Source: Comamonas sp. GB3 AK4-5
GTDB lineage: Bacteria > Pseudomonadota > Gammaproteobacteria > Burkholderiales > Burkholderiaceae_C
Length of the DNA: 64,000 nt
Reading direction: 5' to 3'
Assembly: GCF_041320665.1 (NCBI RefSeq)
Contig: NZ_CP166730.1
Span: 434,001-498,000 of the forward strand
The translations under genes and the position numbers were made by a program. How positions within the stretch are numbered: position 1 is the first letter of the stretch; each line of letters starts with the position of its first letter. A model generated the notes under the pieces. That model worked only from the letters and a program-made list of their open reading frames with translations, made no database searches and was not told where the DNA came from. Shown piece after piece: positions 8,370 through 18,230 of this stretch.

Positions 8370-8879
8370 ATGCGCAAGGAATTTTTTGTGAACATGGCTT
8401 CGAACCTCTCCACCCCAGCCGTTTCCCCCCGGAGCTTGCTGCACCACAGCCTGTGCGCCATCGGCCTGGTCGGTGCGCTGTGGGGCGTGGGCACCACAGC
8501 CCATGCGCAGAGCGAGGCATCACCGGTGTTGTCGGCGCTGCCGCTGGCCTCCATGGTGGGGGCGGCCGCATCGGGTGGTGATTCGGAGCAGGTGATGCTC
8601 GCACCGCTGCTGGTCTCCGGTGTGGGGGCTTCGCTGGTGGTGGAATCGGTGCAGGTCTCGGCGAATGGCGTGGTCTATGTATTCAAGAACATGGCCAATG
8701 GCGCCTCGGCGGTGCTGGAGGTGTCTGGCAATGCGGTGGGTGCTGTTTCGGTGGGCGTGGGTACCGTGGTGCAAAGCAGCGCCATCGGCGCCGGCGTGAT
8801 CCTGCTGGCCGCAGGTCAGGTGCTGGCCTTTATCCCGAACGCCGTGGGCAAGGCCTTGCTGCACAACGAGCGCCTGTGA
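8370..8879 (+). CDS. Secreted hypothetical protein, Gly/Ala/Val-rich
   Basis: 169 residues. A signal peptide ends near THAQS (about residue 48). The mature part is small, with a serine/alanine region, a polar strand region around VQVSANGVVYVFKN, and a long hydrophobic glycine-containing tail (about residues 115-160) that could insert in a membrane. No family recognised. The stop overlaps the ATG of the DUF2145 gene (TGATG), so the two are translationally coupled and probably act together. The start at 8370 has AGGA five bases before it; an ATG at 8394 is possible. Confidence 0.7.
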   Translation: MRKEFFVNMASNLSTPAVSPRSLLHHSLCAIGLVGALWGVGTTAHAQSEASPVLSALPLASMVGAAASGGDSEQVMLAPLLVSGVGASLVVESVQVSANGVVYVFKNMANGASAVLEVSGNAVGAVSVGVGTVVQSSAIGAGVILLAAGQVLAFIPNAVGKALLHNERL

Positions 8880-9724
8880 TGCGCAGCGTCTGGAGTAGCA
8901 CGCGCATGCCCTATCTCCGTTGCGCGCCCACCCGCATGGCCGCCGCCACCATGCTGTGCCTGGCCTTCATGGCCGCAGGCACGGCACAGGCCGGTCGCAG
9001 CTGTGAAAACCGGCCGATGACGGCGCAGATGCTGACGCAGTCACTGGATCTGGCCCAGCGAACGGCCCAGGTACTGGAAGCGGAGCACCAAAAAATCGGC
9101 ACCAAGGTGGTGCTGCTGGGGCGTGCCGGCCAGGATCTGTCGACTTACCAGCTGAAGTATTCGCACTTCGGCTGGGCCTACCGTACACCGGAGGGGCTGT
9201 GGCGCGTGGCGCACAAGCTCAATGGCTGCGGCACGGCCGAAGGCCATGTCTACCGGCAGGGCTTGGGCGAATTCTTTCTGGATGATTTGTGGCGTTATGT
9301 GGCGGCCGTGCAGGTGCCCACGCCCGAGGTGCAGCAGGCGCTGTGGACCTATCTGACGAATCCGCAGACCGTGCTGCGCATGCAGCATGCGCCCTACAGC
9401 ATGGTCAGCTACGTCTGGGGGCAGCGTTACCAGCAGTCCAACCAGTGGGCGCTGGAGAGCCTGGCCGTGGCTATGGAACCCGCCACGGTGCAGCAACGCG
9501 CCCAGGCGCAGGCCTGGCTGCAGTTCAAGGGTTACGAGCCCAGCGCGCTGGTGATCCGCTCCTGGACGCGCCTGGGTGGGCGCATGACCGCCGCCAATAT
9601 TGCCTTTGACGACCACCCGAATGAAAAGCGCTTTGCCAGCCGCATCGAGACCGTGACGGTGGATTCGGTCACCCAGTGGATGCAGCGCACCCAGCTGGCA
9701 GGCCCTGTACGCGAGCTGCGCTGA
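8879..9724 (+). CDS. DUF2145 family secreted protein
   Basis: 281 residues with a hydrophobic signal segment ending at TAQAGRSCE (about residues 35-42). The core matches the DUF2145 pattern: SCENRPMT, then LLGRAGQDLS, YSHFGWAYR, WRVAHKLNGCGT and LGEFFLDDLWRY. The cysteines in SCE and NGCGT may pair. DUF2145 has no established function; a periplasmic location is inferred from the signal peptide. It starts one base into the previous stop codon. A GTG three bases upstream is a weaker alternative start. Confidence 0.85.
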   Translation: MRSVWSSTRMPYLRCAPTRMAAATMLCLAFMAAGTAQAGRSCENRPMTAQMLTQSLDLAQRTAQVLEAEHQKIGTKVVLLGRAGQDLSTYQLKYSHFGWAYRTPEGLWRVAHKLNGCGTAEGHVYRQGLGEFFLDDLWRYVAAVQVPTPEVQQALWTYLTNPQTVLRMQHAPYSMVSYVWGQRYQQSNQWALESLAVAMEPATVQQRAQAQAWLQFKGYEPSALVIRSWTRLGGRMTAANIAFDDHPNEKRFASRIETVTVDSVTQWMQRTQLAGPVRELR

Positions 9725-9806
9725 CAGCGGCATGCGATATTTGCCATCAAAATGGTCTGTATCGCCCGTCTGGACTGCATAAGCCGCTATTGAGTCAGGA
9801 ATTTGT

Positions 9807-10868
9807 ATGAGTAAATCTTTGCGCTTGCCCGAGAAATGGTTTCGCCGTGGCCTGTGGCTGGTGTCGGTGGTGTTTGCCTCTTTTCTGATCGGCCTGGGCG
9901 GGCTGGTCGTGGGCAATCTGCCCCAGGTGGCGCCGACACAGGAAGTGGAGGACTTCATCCCCGCTGCCGACGCCCAACCGGTGAAGGCCGCGTTGCAAGC
10001 TGCCCGCAAGACCGAGCGTGAGGCAGAGCGGGCGCGGGATACGGCACGGCTCAAGTACGACGCGGAAAAGGCCAGGTACAGCGCTGCCCGCGAAACCTTT
10101 GACAACTGGGTGGCCACGCGCCGCGCCACCGACCGCCCCGAGCAGGATGCGGACCTGCTGCGCCGCACCCGTGCGCTGGATGCGCTCAAGCAGGCCGAGG
10201 ACCAGGCCCGCCAGCTGCTGGAGCAGCAAGACCAGAGCAGTCTGGCGGCCGCGCAGGCGGTGGCACAGTCCGAGTCGGAGTGGTCGGCCTTGCGTGATGC
10301 GGCCTATCCCCAGTGGCAGGAGCGCATGCGGGCCGTGGAGCTGCGCGTTTTTCTGTACCGCCTGGCCATCACCTTGCCGTTGCTGGTGCTGGCCGGCTGG
10401 TTGTTCGTCAAGCAGCGCAAGAGCACCTGGTGGCCTTTTGTCTGGGGCTTTATTTTCTTTGCCCTGTTTGCCTTTTTCGTGGAGCTGGTGCCCTATCTGC
10501 CCGATTACGGCGGCTATGTGCGCTATATCGTCGGCATTGTGCTGACGGTGCTGCTGGGGCGCTATGCCATCCTGGCGCTGAACCGCTATCTGGAGCGACA
10601 AAAACTGCAGGAGGCCCTGCCCGAGGTACAGCGCCGCGAGGAGCTGAGCTACGACGTGGCCCTGGAACGCCTGGCCAAGAGCGTGTGCCCCGGTTGCGAG
10701 CGGCCGGTGGATGTGAAGAACACCGAGATCGACTTTTGCCCCCATTGCGGCATTGGCCTGTTTGACCATTGCGGCGCGTGCCAAACCCGCAAGAGCGCGT
10801 TCTCCCGTTTTTGCCATGCCTGCGGCGAGCCGGCGAAGGCGGTGCTGGCGCAGCCCCTCAAGCCCTGA
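9807..10868 (+). CDS. Membrane protein with coiled coil and C-terminal zinc ribbons
   Basis: 353 residues. One membrane segment near the N-terminus (about 15-38) is followed by a long charged helical region (about 55-170, Ala/Arg/Glu-rich, probably coiled coil). Three or so membrane segments follow (about 190-265), then a cytoplasmic tail with two zinc-ribbon modules: CPGC...CPHC and CGAC...CHAC. No enzymatic motif seen and no named function known to me. The coiled coil flanked by membrane segments suggests a periplasmic stalk with a cytosolic zinc domain. The 3' end overlaps the convergent GGDEF gene by 11 bases. Confidence 0.8.
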   Translation: MSKSLRLPEKWFRRGLWLVSVVFASFLIGLGGLVVGNLPQVAPTQEVEDFIPAADAQPVKAALQAARKTEREAERARDTARLKYDAEKARYSAARETFDNWVATRRATDRPEQDADLLRRTRALDALKQAEDQARQLLEQQDQSSLAAAQAVAQSESEWSALRDAAYPQWQERMRAVELRVFLYRLAITLPLLVLAGWLFVKQRKSTWWPFVWGFIFFALFAFFVELVPYLPDYGGYVRYIVGIVLTVLLGRYAILALNRYLERQKLQEALPEVQRREELSYDVALERLAKSVCPGCERPVDVKNTEIDFCPHCGIGLFDHCGACQTRKSAFSRFCHACGEPAKAVLAQPLKP

Positions 10869-12357
10869 AAGACAGATCCGGGGCGGCAGAGGGCGTTTGT
10901 GCCTGCCGCGGTGTGCTTTGCACTTCCACCTGGATCTGGATGGCGGACGGGGTCTGTGTCTGGGGCAAGGCCATGGTGCTGGGCACCGTGGCCAGACATT
11001 CCACGCGGTTGCGCCCGCCCTCCTTGGCGCGGTAGAGCTGGGCGTCGGCCTGTGCCAGTGCCAGTTCTGTCGTGGCGGGCAGGGCCGTGGCCGCGTAGTG
11101 GGCCACGCCCACGCTCATGGTGATCTGCAGGCAACCGCCCTGGGGGATGGGAAAGGACAAGGCCTGCACGGCGATGCGCAGACGCTCTGCGGCGGCCAGT
11201 GCCTCGTCCAGCGAAGCGCCAGGCAGGCAGACGCAGAATTCCTCTCCGCCATAGCGCCCCACCAGGGTGCCGTCTTGCTGCTGTTGCAGCAGCGTGTTGG
11301 CAAAGCCTTGCAAGACCTGGTCGCCCATGGCGTGGCCATGCTGGTCGTTGACCTTTTTGAAATGGTCAATGTCCAGCAGCAGCATGGCCAGGGGAGCAGG
11401 TGGGGCATGCAGCTGGGACAGGGCCGCTGCGCTGCGCTGTATGAAGGTGCCGCGTTCCAGTGTGCGGGTCAGAAAGTCATGCTCTGACGCGTAATGCAGG
11501 CGCTGCAGCACCTCGTTGCGTGCTGCATGGGAGCAGGCCACGGTCAGCGGGCCCAGCCACAGCAGGCTCAGCTCCAGGCGCAGCGCGGCCATGCCGCCGA
11601 TGACGGTGCTGGTCTCCAGGTCATAGCCTTGGACGAAGAGCAGACATTTCCACAGCGTGAACAGGGCGAACAGGGAGGCGGTGCAAAACAGCGAATAGCG
11701 CAAAGCGCACCAGATAAAGGCCGGCAGCGTGAAGGCCATGGCGCCAGGGCCGCCAATGGCAAAGGCCACCAGCTCGGACAGCAGCAGTGCCAGCAGTGGC
11801 AGCGGATTGGAGTGCTGCGAGTCTTTTTGGCGCCCAGGTTGTCCATAGCTGAGCACCATTGGCACGATGAGCAAATGGTTCATGCCTTCGGTGACCAGCA
11901 TGATGGTCAGCGTATACCAATGTTGCCCCGTACCTGGCTCCACCCATTGCAGCATGGCCGTGACGGTGCTGGCTGCCAGGCAGGGGGCCAGCACATACAG
12001 CGGAGAGTGTTCGCGCCGCAGCTGCAAGGTGGCCGGTGTCAGCCGTGCCAGCAGTGTGCTGCCCACCAGCACACCCGAGACGTCGGACAGGGCACAGAAC
12101 AGGGCGGACTGCAGCGGCTGCTGATCCAGCAACTGAGCGACCAGGCTGGCCAGGGCGATGGCCATAAAGCAGGGCCAGCGACGCCACTGTGGCTGGCGCG
12201 CCAGCAGCCCCAGCATCAGGGCATTGGCAATGCCAAAGCTGGAGAAACCATCCCATAGCTGCCATTGCGACGTCAGCGGATAAAGCAGCAGGGCAATGCC
12301 CCATGGCAGGGCTGCATGTTGCCGAGGCGAAAAGGAGTCAGCGTGTGCCTGTGACAT
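10858..12357 (-). CDS. Membrane-bound GGDEF diguanylate cyclase
   Basis: 499 residues. The N-terminal half (about 15-290) has eight or so hydrophobic helices, resembling MASE1-like sensor domains. The C-terminal GGDEF domain shows LLDIDHFKKVNDQHGHAMGD and the active-site motif GRYGGEEF, so it should convert two GTP to cyclic di-GMP. No RxxD inhibitory site is seen just before GGEEF. It overlaps the upstream paralogue by 20 bases and the convergent zinc-ribbon gene by 11. The two GGDEF genes look like a tandem duplication with shared signal input type. Confidence 0.92.
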   Translation of the reverse strand: MSQAHADSFSPRQHAALPWGIALLLYPLTSQWQLWDGFSSFGIANALMLGLLARQPQWRRWPCFMAIALASLVAQLLDQQPLQSALFCALSDVSGVLVGSTLLARLTPATLQLRREHSPLYVLAPCLAASTVTAMLQWVEPGTGQHWYTLTIMLVTEGMNHLLIVPMVLSYGQPGRQKDSQHSNPLPLLALLLSELVAFAIGGPGAMAFTLPAFIWCALRYSLFCTASLFALFTLWKCLLFVQGYDLETSTVIGGMAALRLELSLLWLGPLTVACSHAARNEVLQRLHYASEHDFLTRTLERGTFIQRSAAALSQLHAPPAPLAMLLLDIDHFKKVNDQHGHAMGDQVLQGFANTLLQQQQDGTLVGRYGGEEFCVCLPGASLDEALAAAERLRIAVQALSFPIPQGGCLQITMSVGVAHYAATALPATTELALAQADAQLYRAKEGGRNRVECLATVPSTMALPQTQTPSAIQIQVEVQSTPRQAQTPSAAPDLSFRA

Positions 12358-13858
12358 GGCGGCGGTGGTGCAGATGGGAGGGGGTGTCGCTGGTGTTTCC
12401 GTAAACCGTGGAGACCACGCGGTCGCGCCCGTTCTGCTTGGCTTGGTAGAGCTGCAGGTCTGCGCTGTGGATCAGTGCGTCGATGGCATGGGGCGGGGGG
12501 CAATGGGGGCAGAACGCCATGCCCACGCTCACGGTGACATGCAGCGGCGGGCTGCTGCCACCCAGCGCAAAGCGGTGGGCGCGCACGGCAGCACACAGTC
12601 GCAGTGCCAGTGCCTGGGCCTGGTGCATGGACATCTGGGGAAGCAGCACCAAAAACTCCTCACCACCCAGGCGGCCCATGGTGTCGCCCGCACGCAGTTG
12701 GAGCCCAGCCACCTGGGCAAATTGGCGCAGCACGGCATCACCGGCGGCATGGCCATGGCAGTCGTTGATGCGCTTGAAATGGTCCAGGTCCAGCACCAGC
12801 ATGGCCACCGGCGCCTGTCGGGCGCAGAGGTGGCCCATTTGCTGTTTGGCCTGCAGGAAAAACGCATTGCGGGAGAGCAGCCCGGTGAGAAAGTCGTGGC
12901 TGATGGTGTGGTTCAGCTGCTCCATGGCGCGCTGGCGTGCCTGGCGGTTGCAGGCCATGGCCAGCGGCCCCAGTGCGAGCAACGTAATGCCCACCCGCAG
13001 CGACAGGGCGCTGTTCCAGAATTGGGGCGTGAACTGAAAGCTGCCCATGGCGACCTCTGCCGTCAAAATCAGGCAAACCACCAGACACAAGATGGCCGTG
13101 CTCAGAAAACGGTAGCGGATTGCGCACCAGAGCAAGGCGGGGATCACAACCGGCAAGCTGTCCGCCCCTCCAACGGTCAGGGCCGCGGCGGTGGATGCGA
13201 TGACGGCAGCCAGCGGTGCCGCGTGCTTCCACAGCCGGAGCAGGGAACGCGGGGGGAAGCAGATGGAAATGCTGAATGGGCGGCAGCGAGGCAGGGCCAG
13301 CAGCACGGGGAGGATCAGCATATTGCTTTGCAGCTCGCCGCTGAACCACATCGACAGGCTGACCCAGAGCTCGGTCTGAAACAGCACAGGCCCCGTTCCG
13401 CCGGCGACCACGGCACTGGCACTGGCAGCGGCCAGTACCGCAGCGAACAGCAGCAAAGCCGAGTGCTGGCTTTGCATATACCGGGTGGCCGCATCGGCGC
13501 GCAGCAGAATCAGGCAGCAGGTGGCACTGCTGACCAGGTTGGCCGCAGTGAACCACAGGGTGCTCAGCAGCTGTGAGCCGGTCAGCAGATCGGCCGCCAC
13601 AAAGCCCGTGCCGGCACCCAGCCAGGCCAGCGGGGAATGCGCCAGATGCGGGTGGCGCAGCATCAGCCCGGCCAGCACCGGGTTGGCCGGCCACAGGGCC
13701 GAGGTGAAGTTGATGGGGCGCCCCAGAATGCCGAGCAGGGCGAAGCAGAAGACGATCAGTGCTACCAGCGCGGGCCCCCGCCATCCGGCCCACGTCGGCT
13801 CTGGCGTGTCACAGTCCTGCGCAGCGGTGTGGGAAGGCGGGAGTTGCGGTGTGGGCAT
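12338..13858 (-). CDS. Membrane-bound GGDEF diguanylate cyclase (MASE1-like)
   Basis: 506 residues. The N-terminal part has about eight membrane helices, with a MASE1-like segment around ALWPANPVLAGLMLR. The C-terminal GGDEF domain has LDLDHFKRINDCHGHAAGD and MGRLGGEEFLVLLPQ, an intact GGEEF site. It makes cyclic di-GMP, probably in response to an unknown membrane or periplasmic signal. The ATG at 13858 was chosen because upstream in-frame sequence is not protein-like. It lies 43 bases downstream of tgt and upstream of its paralogue, so all three may share a transcript. Confidence 0.92.
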   Translation of the reverse strand: MPTPQLPPSHTAAQDCDTPEPTWAGWRGPALVALIVFCFALLGILGRPINFTSALWPANPVLAGLMLRHPHLAHSPLAWLGAGTGFVAADLLTGSQLLSTLWFTAANLVSSATCCLILLRADAATRYMQSQHSALLLFAAVLAAASASAVVAGGTGPVLFQTELWVSLSMWFSGELQSNMLILPVLLALPRCRPFSISICFPPRSLLRLWKHAAPLAAVIASTAAALTVGGADSLPVVIPALLWCAIRYRFLSTAILCLVVCLILTAEVAMGSFQFTPQFWNSALSLRVGITLLALGPLAMACNRQARQRAMEQLNHTISHDFLTGLLSRNAFFLQAKQQMGHLCARQAPVAMLVLDLDHFKRINDCHGHAAGDAVLRQFAQVAGLQLRAGDTMGRLGGEEFLVLLPQMSMHQAQALALRLCAAVRAHRFALGGSSPPLHVTVSVGMAFCPHCPPPHAIDALIHSADLQLYQAKQNGRDRVVSTVYGNTSDTPSHLHHRRHVTGTR

Positions 13859-13901
13859 GGCGCGGGCTACGCACCATGCAATAGGGCAGGTGCCGTGGCC
13901 G

Positions 13902-15393
<1,492 letters not shown>

Positions 15394-15909
15394 ATGACAA
15401 GAATTTTGGTTGCAGTGGATGGTTCTCCCTCGTCGCTGGAGGCTGTGCGCCATGCCGTGGGGCTGGTGCGCAGCGGTCTGCGCGCCACGGTGGTGCTGGC
15501 CCAGGTGCAGGAAGAAGCATCTTTTCTCGAGCTGGCCACGCAGGATTCCGACCGCATTGCCAAAGCGGCCTTGGGTGCCGGCATGCACCTGATGGCGCCT
15601 GCCGTGGTGGAGCTGCAGGCCGCAGGCGTGCCTTTCGAGCGTGAAGTGGCCCTGGGCGAGCCCGGCACCACCTTGGTGGACATGGCCGAGCGCCTGCAGT
15701 GCGACTGCATCGTGGTGGGGGCTCGCGGCATGGGCGCGCTGCGCCGGGCCTTTATCGGCTCGGTGTCGCAGTCGGTGCTCAACCACAGCCGTGTGCCGGT
15801 GACCGTGGTGCGTGAGCGCGAAGATGCCGCCATGGAGGTGTTGGGCGAGGACGGTGCCCAGGTGATGGCCGATGGCGTGACGCCTTTGTCGACCAAGGCC
15901 AGTCTGTAA
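15394..15909 (+). CDS. Universal stress protein (UspA family)
   Basis: 171 residues, one Usp domain. It begins TRILVAVDGSPSS, and the ATP-binding loop G-x2-G-x9-G-(S/T) is seen as GARGMGALRRAFIGSVS, followed by VLNHSRVPVTVV. This places it among ATP-binding Usps with a cytoplasmic stress-related role. A tail of about 25 residues follows the domain. Of two in-frame ATGs (15388 and 15394) the second has GGAGGA at good spacing. A strong hairpin terminator follows, so it is probably monocistronic. Confidence 0.92.
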   Translation: MTRILVAVDGSPSSLEAVRHAVGLVRSGLRATVVLAQVQEEASFLELATQDSDRIAKAALGAGMHLMAPAVVELQAAGVPFEREVALGEPGTTLVDMAERLQCDCIVVGARGMGALRRAFIGSVSQSVLNHSRVPVTVVREREDAAMEVLGEDGAQVMADGVTPLSTKASL

Positions 15910-15949
15910 AAGACCTGCAGAGCAAGCTCCTGGCGCAGGAGCTGCTATC

Positions 15950-15977
15950 AAAAAAGCGGAGCTGGGCTCCGCTTTTT
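15950..15977. terminator. Rho-independent terminator, bidirectional
   Basis: AAAAAAGCGGAG, loop CTGGG, CTCCGCTTTTT: a GC stem flanked by an A-run and a T-run, so it can serve usp on + and the hypothetical gene ending at 16010 on -. Just upstream, AGCTCCTggcgcAGGAGCT forms a second hairpin. Confidence 0.85.
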
Positions 15978-16009
15978 GGCTGCTGGAAGAGGGCCGTCTC
16001 TTCCCGACT

Positions 16010-16444
16010 TCAGGCTGCCGCCTGTTGGCGGTAGCGGTCGTAACGATCGTGGCTGTGGGTGGAGGCGCGCTCGCTGGCGGCTTGCAGCTTGCCATGGGGC
16101 AGCGTGGCCAGGCGCTGGAACATGCGGCGGCAGTAGCCGCGTATCCACAGGCATTTGTTGATTTCATCCACGGGCAGGGGCCCGGAGACCACGACGATGC
16201 CGTCCGCCTCATCCCACAGCCCAGCCAGGCGCAGGCGGCGGCACATGGTCAGCGCCCAGGATTGGATGCGCAGCGGACTGCCATGCTGGTGGACTTCTCC
16301 GGTGTGCAGGTTAAAGGCGATGGCGACATGGTCGGTCTTCAGCTTGAACCGGCGTGTACCGGTGACGGCATTGGGCTGTTCGCGCATGTCGTAGAGGTAG
16401 TACTGCCCGGATCTGAGCTGATATCGCAGATGCTGTAAATCCAT
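16010..16444 (-). CDS. Hypothetical cytoplasmic protein
   Basis: 144 residues, no signal peptide or membrane segment. Starts MDLQHLRYQLRSGQYYLYDMREQ. It contains alternating charged and aromatic residues and a central VVSGPLPVDEINKCLWIRGYCRR, followed by a Ser/His/Arg-rich tail. No family recognised and no motif to assign function. It stands alone between the usp terminator and pldA. The coding character and clear ATG start support a real gene. Confidence 0.6.
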   Translation of the reverse strand: MDLQHLRYQLRSGQYYLYDMREQPNAVTGTRRFKLKTDHVAIAFNLHTGEVHQHGSPLRIQSWALTMCRRLRLAGLWDEADGIVVVSGPLPVDEINKCLWIRGYCRRMFQRLATLPHGKLQAASERASTHSHDRYDRYRQQAAA

Positions 16445-16632
16445 GAATCATGCCCTTTAAAGCGTGCCCCTGAGAGCGGGCGGTACGCAGGACTGCGTGG
16501 GAGGCATTCTCTCCGAAATAGCCCAAGGAGGGGATTATCTCGTCGGTTGGACCCTGGCTAACTGCGCATCAGACGGGGCTTCCCCCGCCATGTGTGCGGA
16601 TTGCGCCAGTCCAGGGACTGCGGCCCGGGGAA

Positions 16633-17847
16633 TTAAAAGTCCAGCAGGCTGAGACCCACGCTGAACATGGTGCGCTTGTAGTTGTAGTCGATCAGGCTGT
16701 CGCCGTAGCCGCTGAACAGCTGCACATGCAGGCGCAGATTGCTTTTGCCACCGTTCCAGCCCTCACCCAGGGTGCGCAGCCACTCGATGCGGCCTGAGCC
16801 TCGGCCCTTGCCCAGGCTGCCTCTGGCGGTCAGCCCGAGGTAGTTGTGCTGGTTCACATTCCAGCCCAGCTTGAGCTCGCCACGGCCTATGTCGTCTTGT
16901 ATGCCGGGGTTGTCATCGTTGTTCGGGCTTTCCTTGATGCGCTGCCACAGCTTGGCGTGGACTTGCCAGCGATTGTCCAGTTCGGCTCCGGTGAGCACAT
17001 ACCAGCGGTTCCAGCTGCGCGATAGCGGGTCGCTCTGGCCATTGGACTGGTGGGCCAGCCCCACGCCGCTGTAGCGCCAGCGCCAGCCAAAGGGCAGTTG
17101 GGCGGTGGTGGGGTAGATGTAGAAGATTTCCGGCTCGTGGTCGGTGGTGCGAAAAGGCCGGGAAATATCGGCATTGAACACCTGCCAGTACGACTGCTGG
17201 GTGTAACCCACCCACAGCGAATCCTTGAGGCCGGAGCTGCTGTCGGTCAGCAGGCCGGAGGCCAGCTTTGTGCGCGCAGACAGCTGTATGCGCATCTCCT
17301 GCTTTTGGTAGGGCTCCGAAGTGCTGGCTGGCTTGCCGGGAGTGCTGGGCTGCTCGTTGACATGGTCGGCCGTGGTCAACGACACGCTCATGGGGCGGTA
17401 GCCACGCAGGCTGAAAGTGCCGCAATCGGTGCCGGGCTCCAGCTCAAAGAAGCGCGAGACCTCGCTGTAGCGCGGATCGCGGCAGCCGCCGTTGGTGGAT
17501 TGCAGCCCCTGGCCTGCCACGTCGGCCACGGCCATGGGCGCATTGGCGGCCTGTTGCAGCGTGGGGGCGGGTTGCGCATTGGCGCTGGCAGGCGGGGCTG
17601 TCCAGGCCGTGGCGGGCGGCGGGGTCAGTGGTTGCTGCTGCTGGGCCCAGCTGTCAAAGCAGGCCAGGCGGGCCTGGTTGTCGGAGGTGGCAGCGCATTG
17701 CTGCCATGTGTGGTCTGCCGCATAGGTGGCTCCAGAGCAGATCAGCGTCAAGCCTGTGGCAAGGGCCCAGACGGAGAGATGCTGCAGGCAACGGTGCAGC
17801 CACAGTGGGTGCTTGTCAGTGCTTGGTTGGTGGGCTGTGGCGGGCAT
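16633..17847 (-). CDS. pldA: Outer membrane phospholipase A (OMPLA)
   Basis: 404 residues: signal peptide (about 1-43, ending near TYAA), a Gln/Pro/Ala-rich linker with two cysteines, then a 12-strand beta-barrel from about residue 150. The catalytic signature is AHQSNGQSDPLSRSWNR, giving the His, Ser and Asn of the OMPLA triad. It ends in phenylalanine, as expected for BAM-inserted barrels. Calcium-dependent dimeric enzyme that hydrolyses phospholipids in the outer leaflet. A near-identical paralogue lies upstream on the same strand. The linker is longer than in E. coli PldA. Confidence 0.93.
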   Translation of the reverse strand: MPATAHQPSTDKHPLWLHRCLQHLSVWALATGLTLICSGATYAADHTWQQCAATSDNQARLACFDSWAQQQQPLTPPPATAWTAPPASANAQPAPTLQQAANAPMAVADVAGQGLQSTNGGCRDPRYSEVSRFFELEPGTDCGTFSLRGYRPMSVSLTTADHVNEQPSTPGKPASTSEPYQKQEMRIQLSARTKLASGLLTDSSSGLKDSLWVGYTQQSYWQVFNADISRPFRTTDHEPEIFYIYPTTAQLPFGWRWRYSGVGLAHQSNGQSDPLSRSWNRWYVLTGAELDNRWQVHAKLWQRIKESPNNDDNPGIQDDIGRGELKLGWNVNQHNYLGLTARGSLGKGRGSGRIEWLRTLGEGWNGGKSNLRLHVQLFSGYGDSLIDYNYKRTMFSVGLSLLDF

Positions 17848-18230
17848 GCGATGAGGTCCTTAGGCGCTCCCGGTTTGGAGAGCGTGCCGACCTTAGCGCA
17901 GCAGCCCGCAAAAAGCATGGGAATACCTTATTGGTTTTGTCATCGTGTGTGTAAAAAACGCGTCTATCCCCGTGTTCCATAGCCCATGCAGCACAAGCAG
18001 GCGAGGCAGTACGCTGTGCAGGGGCCTGCGCCGGCCGCACTGCCTCGCTCGCGGGTGCCATCGCCCTCAAGCGAAGCGGGTTCAGACTGCGCAGCCTCTC
18101 GTTTGAGAGGAGTCCCAGGCCTTGAAAGGCCGCGTGATGAAGATGTTGAGCCAGCAGCTTTTGCCAACTCTGTGGCGGCTCAAGCTGCTGCATGGCACTT
18201 GATTTTCAAGACGCTGATCCAGACCGTGTT
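17848..18230. other. Spacer between the two pldA genes
   Basis: 383 bases. It holds an inverted repeat, GCGAGGCAGT (18001-18010) and ACTGCCTCGC (18039-18048), with an inner GCAGG/CCTGC stem. There is no T-run, so it is not a clear terminator. The stretch 18030-18120 faintly resembles the dispersed repeat but is too degraded to count. No gene seen. Confidence 0.5.

Noticed and set aside
18030..18125. Possible further copy of the dispersed repeat between the pldA genes
   Set aside because: Only scattered similarity, and the diagnostic CTCAGGGGG end and the core are missing.
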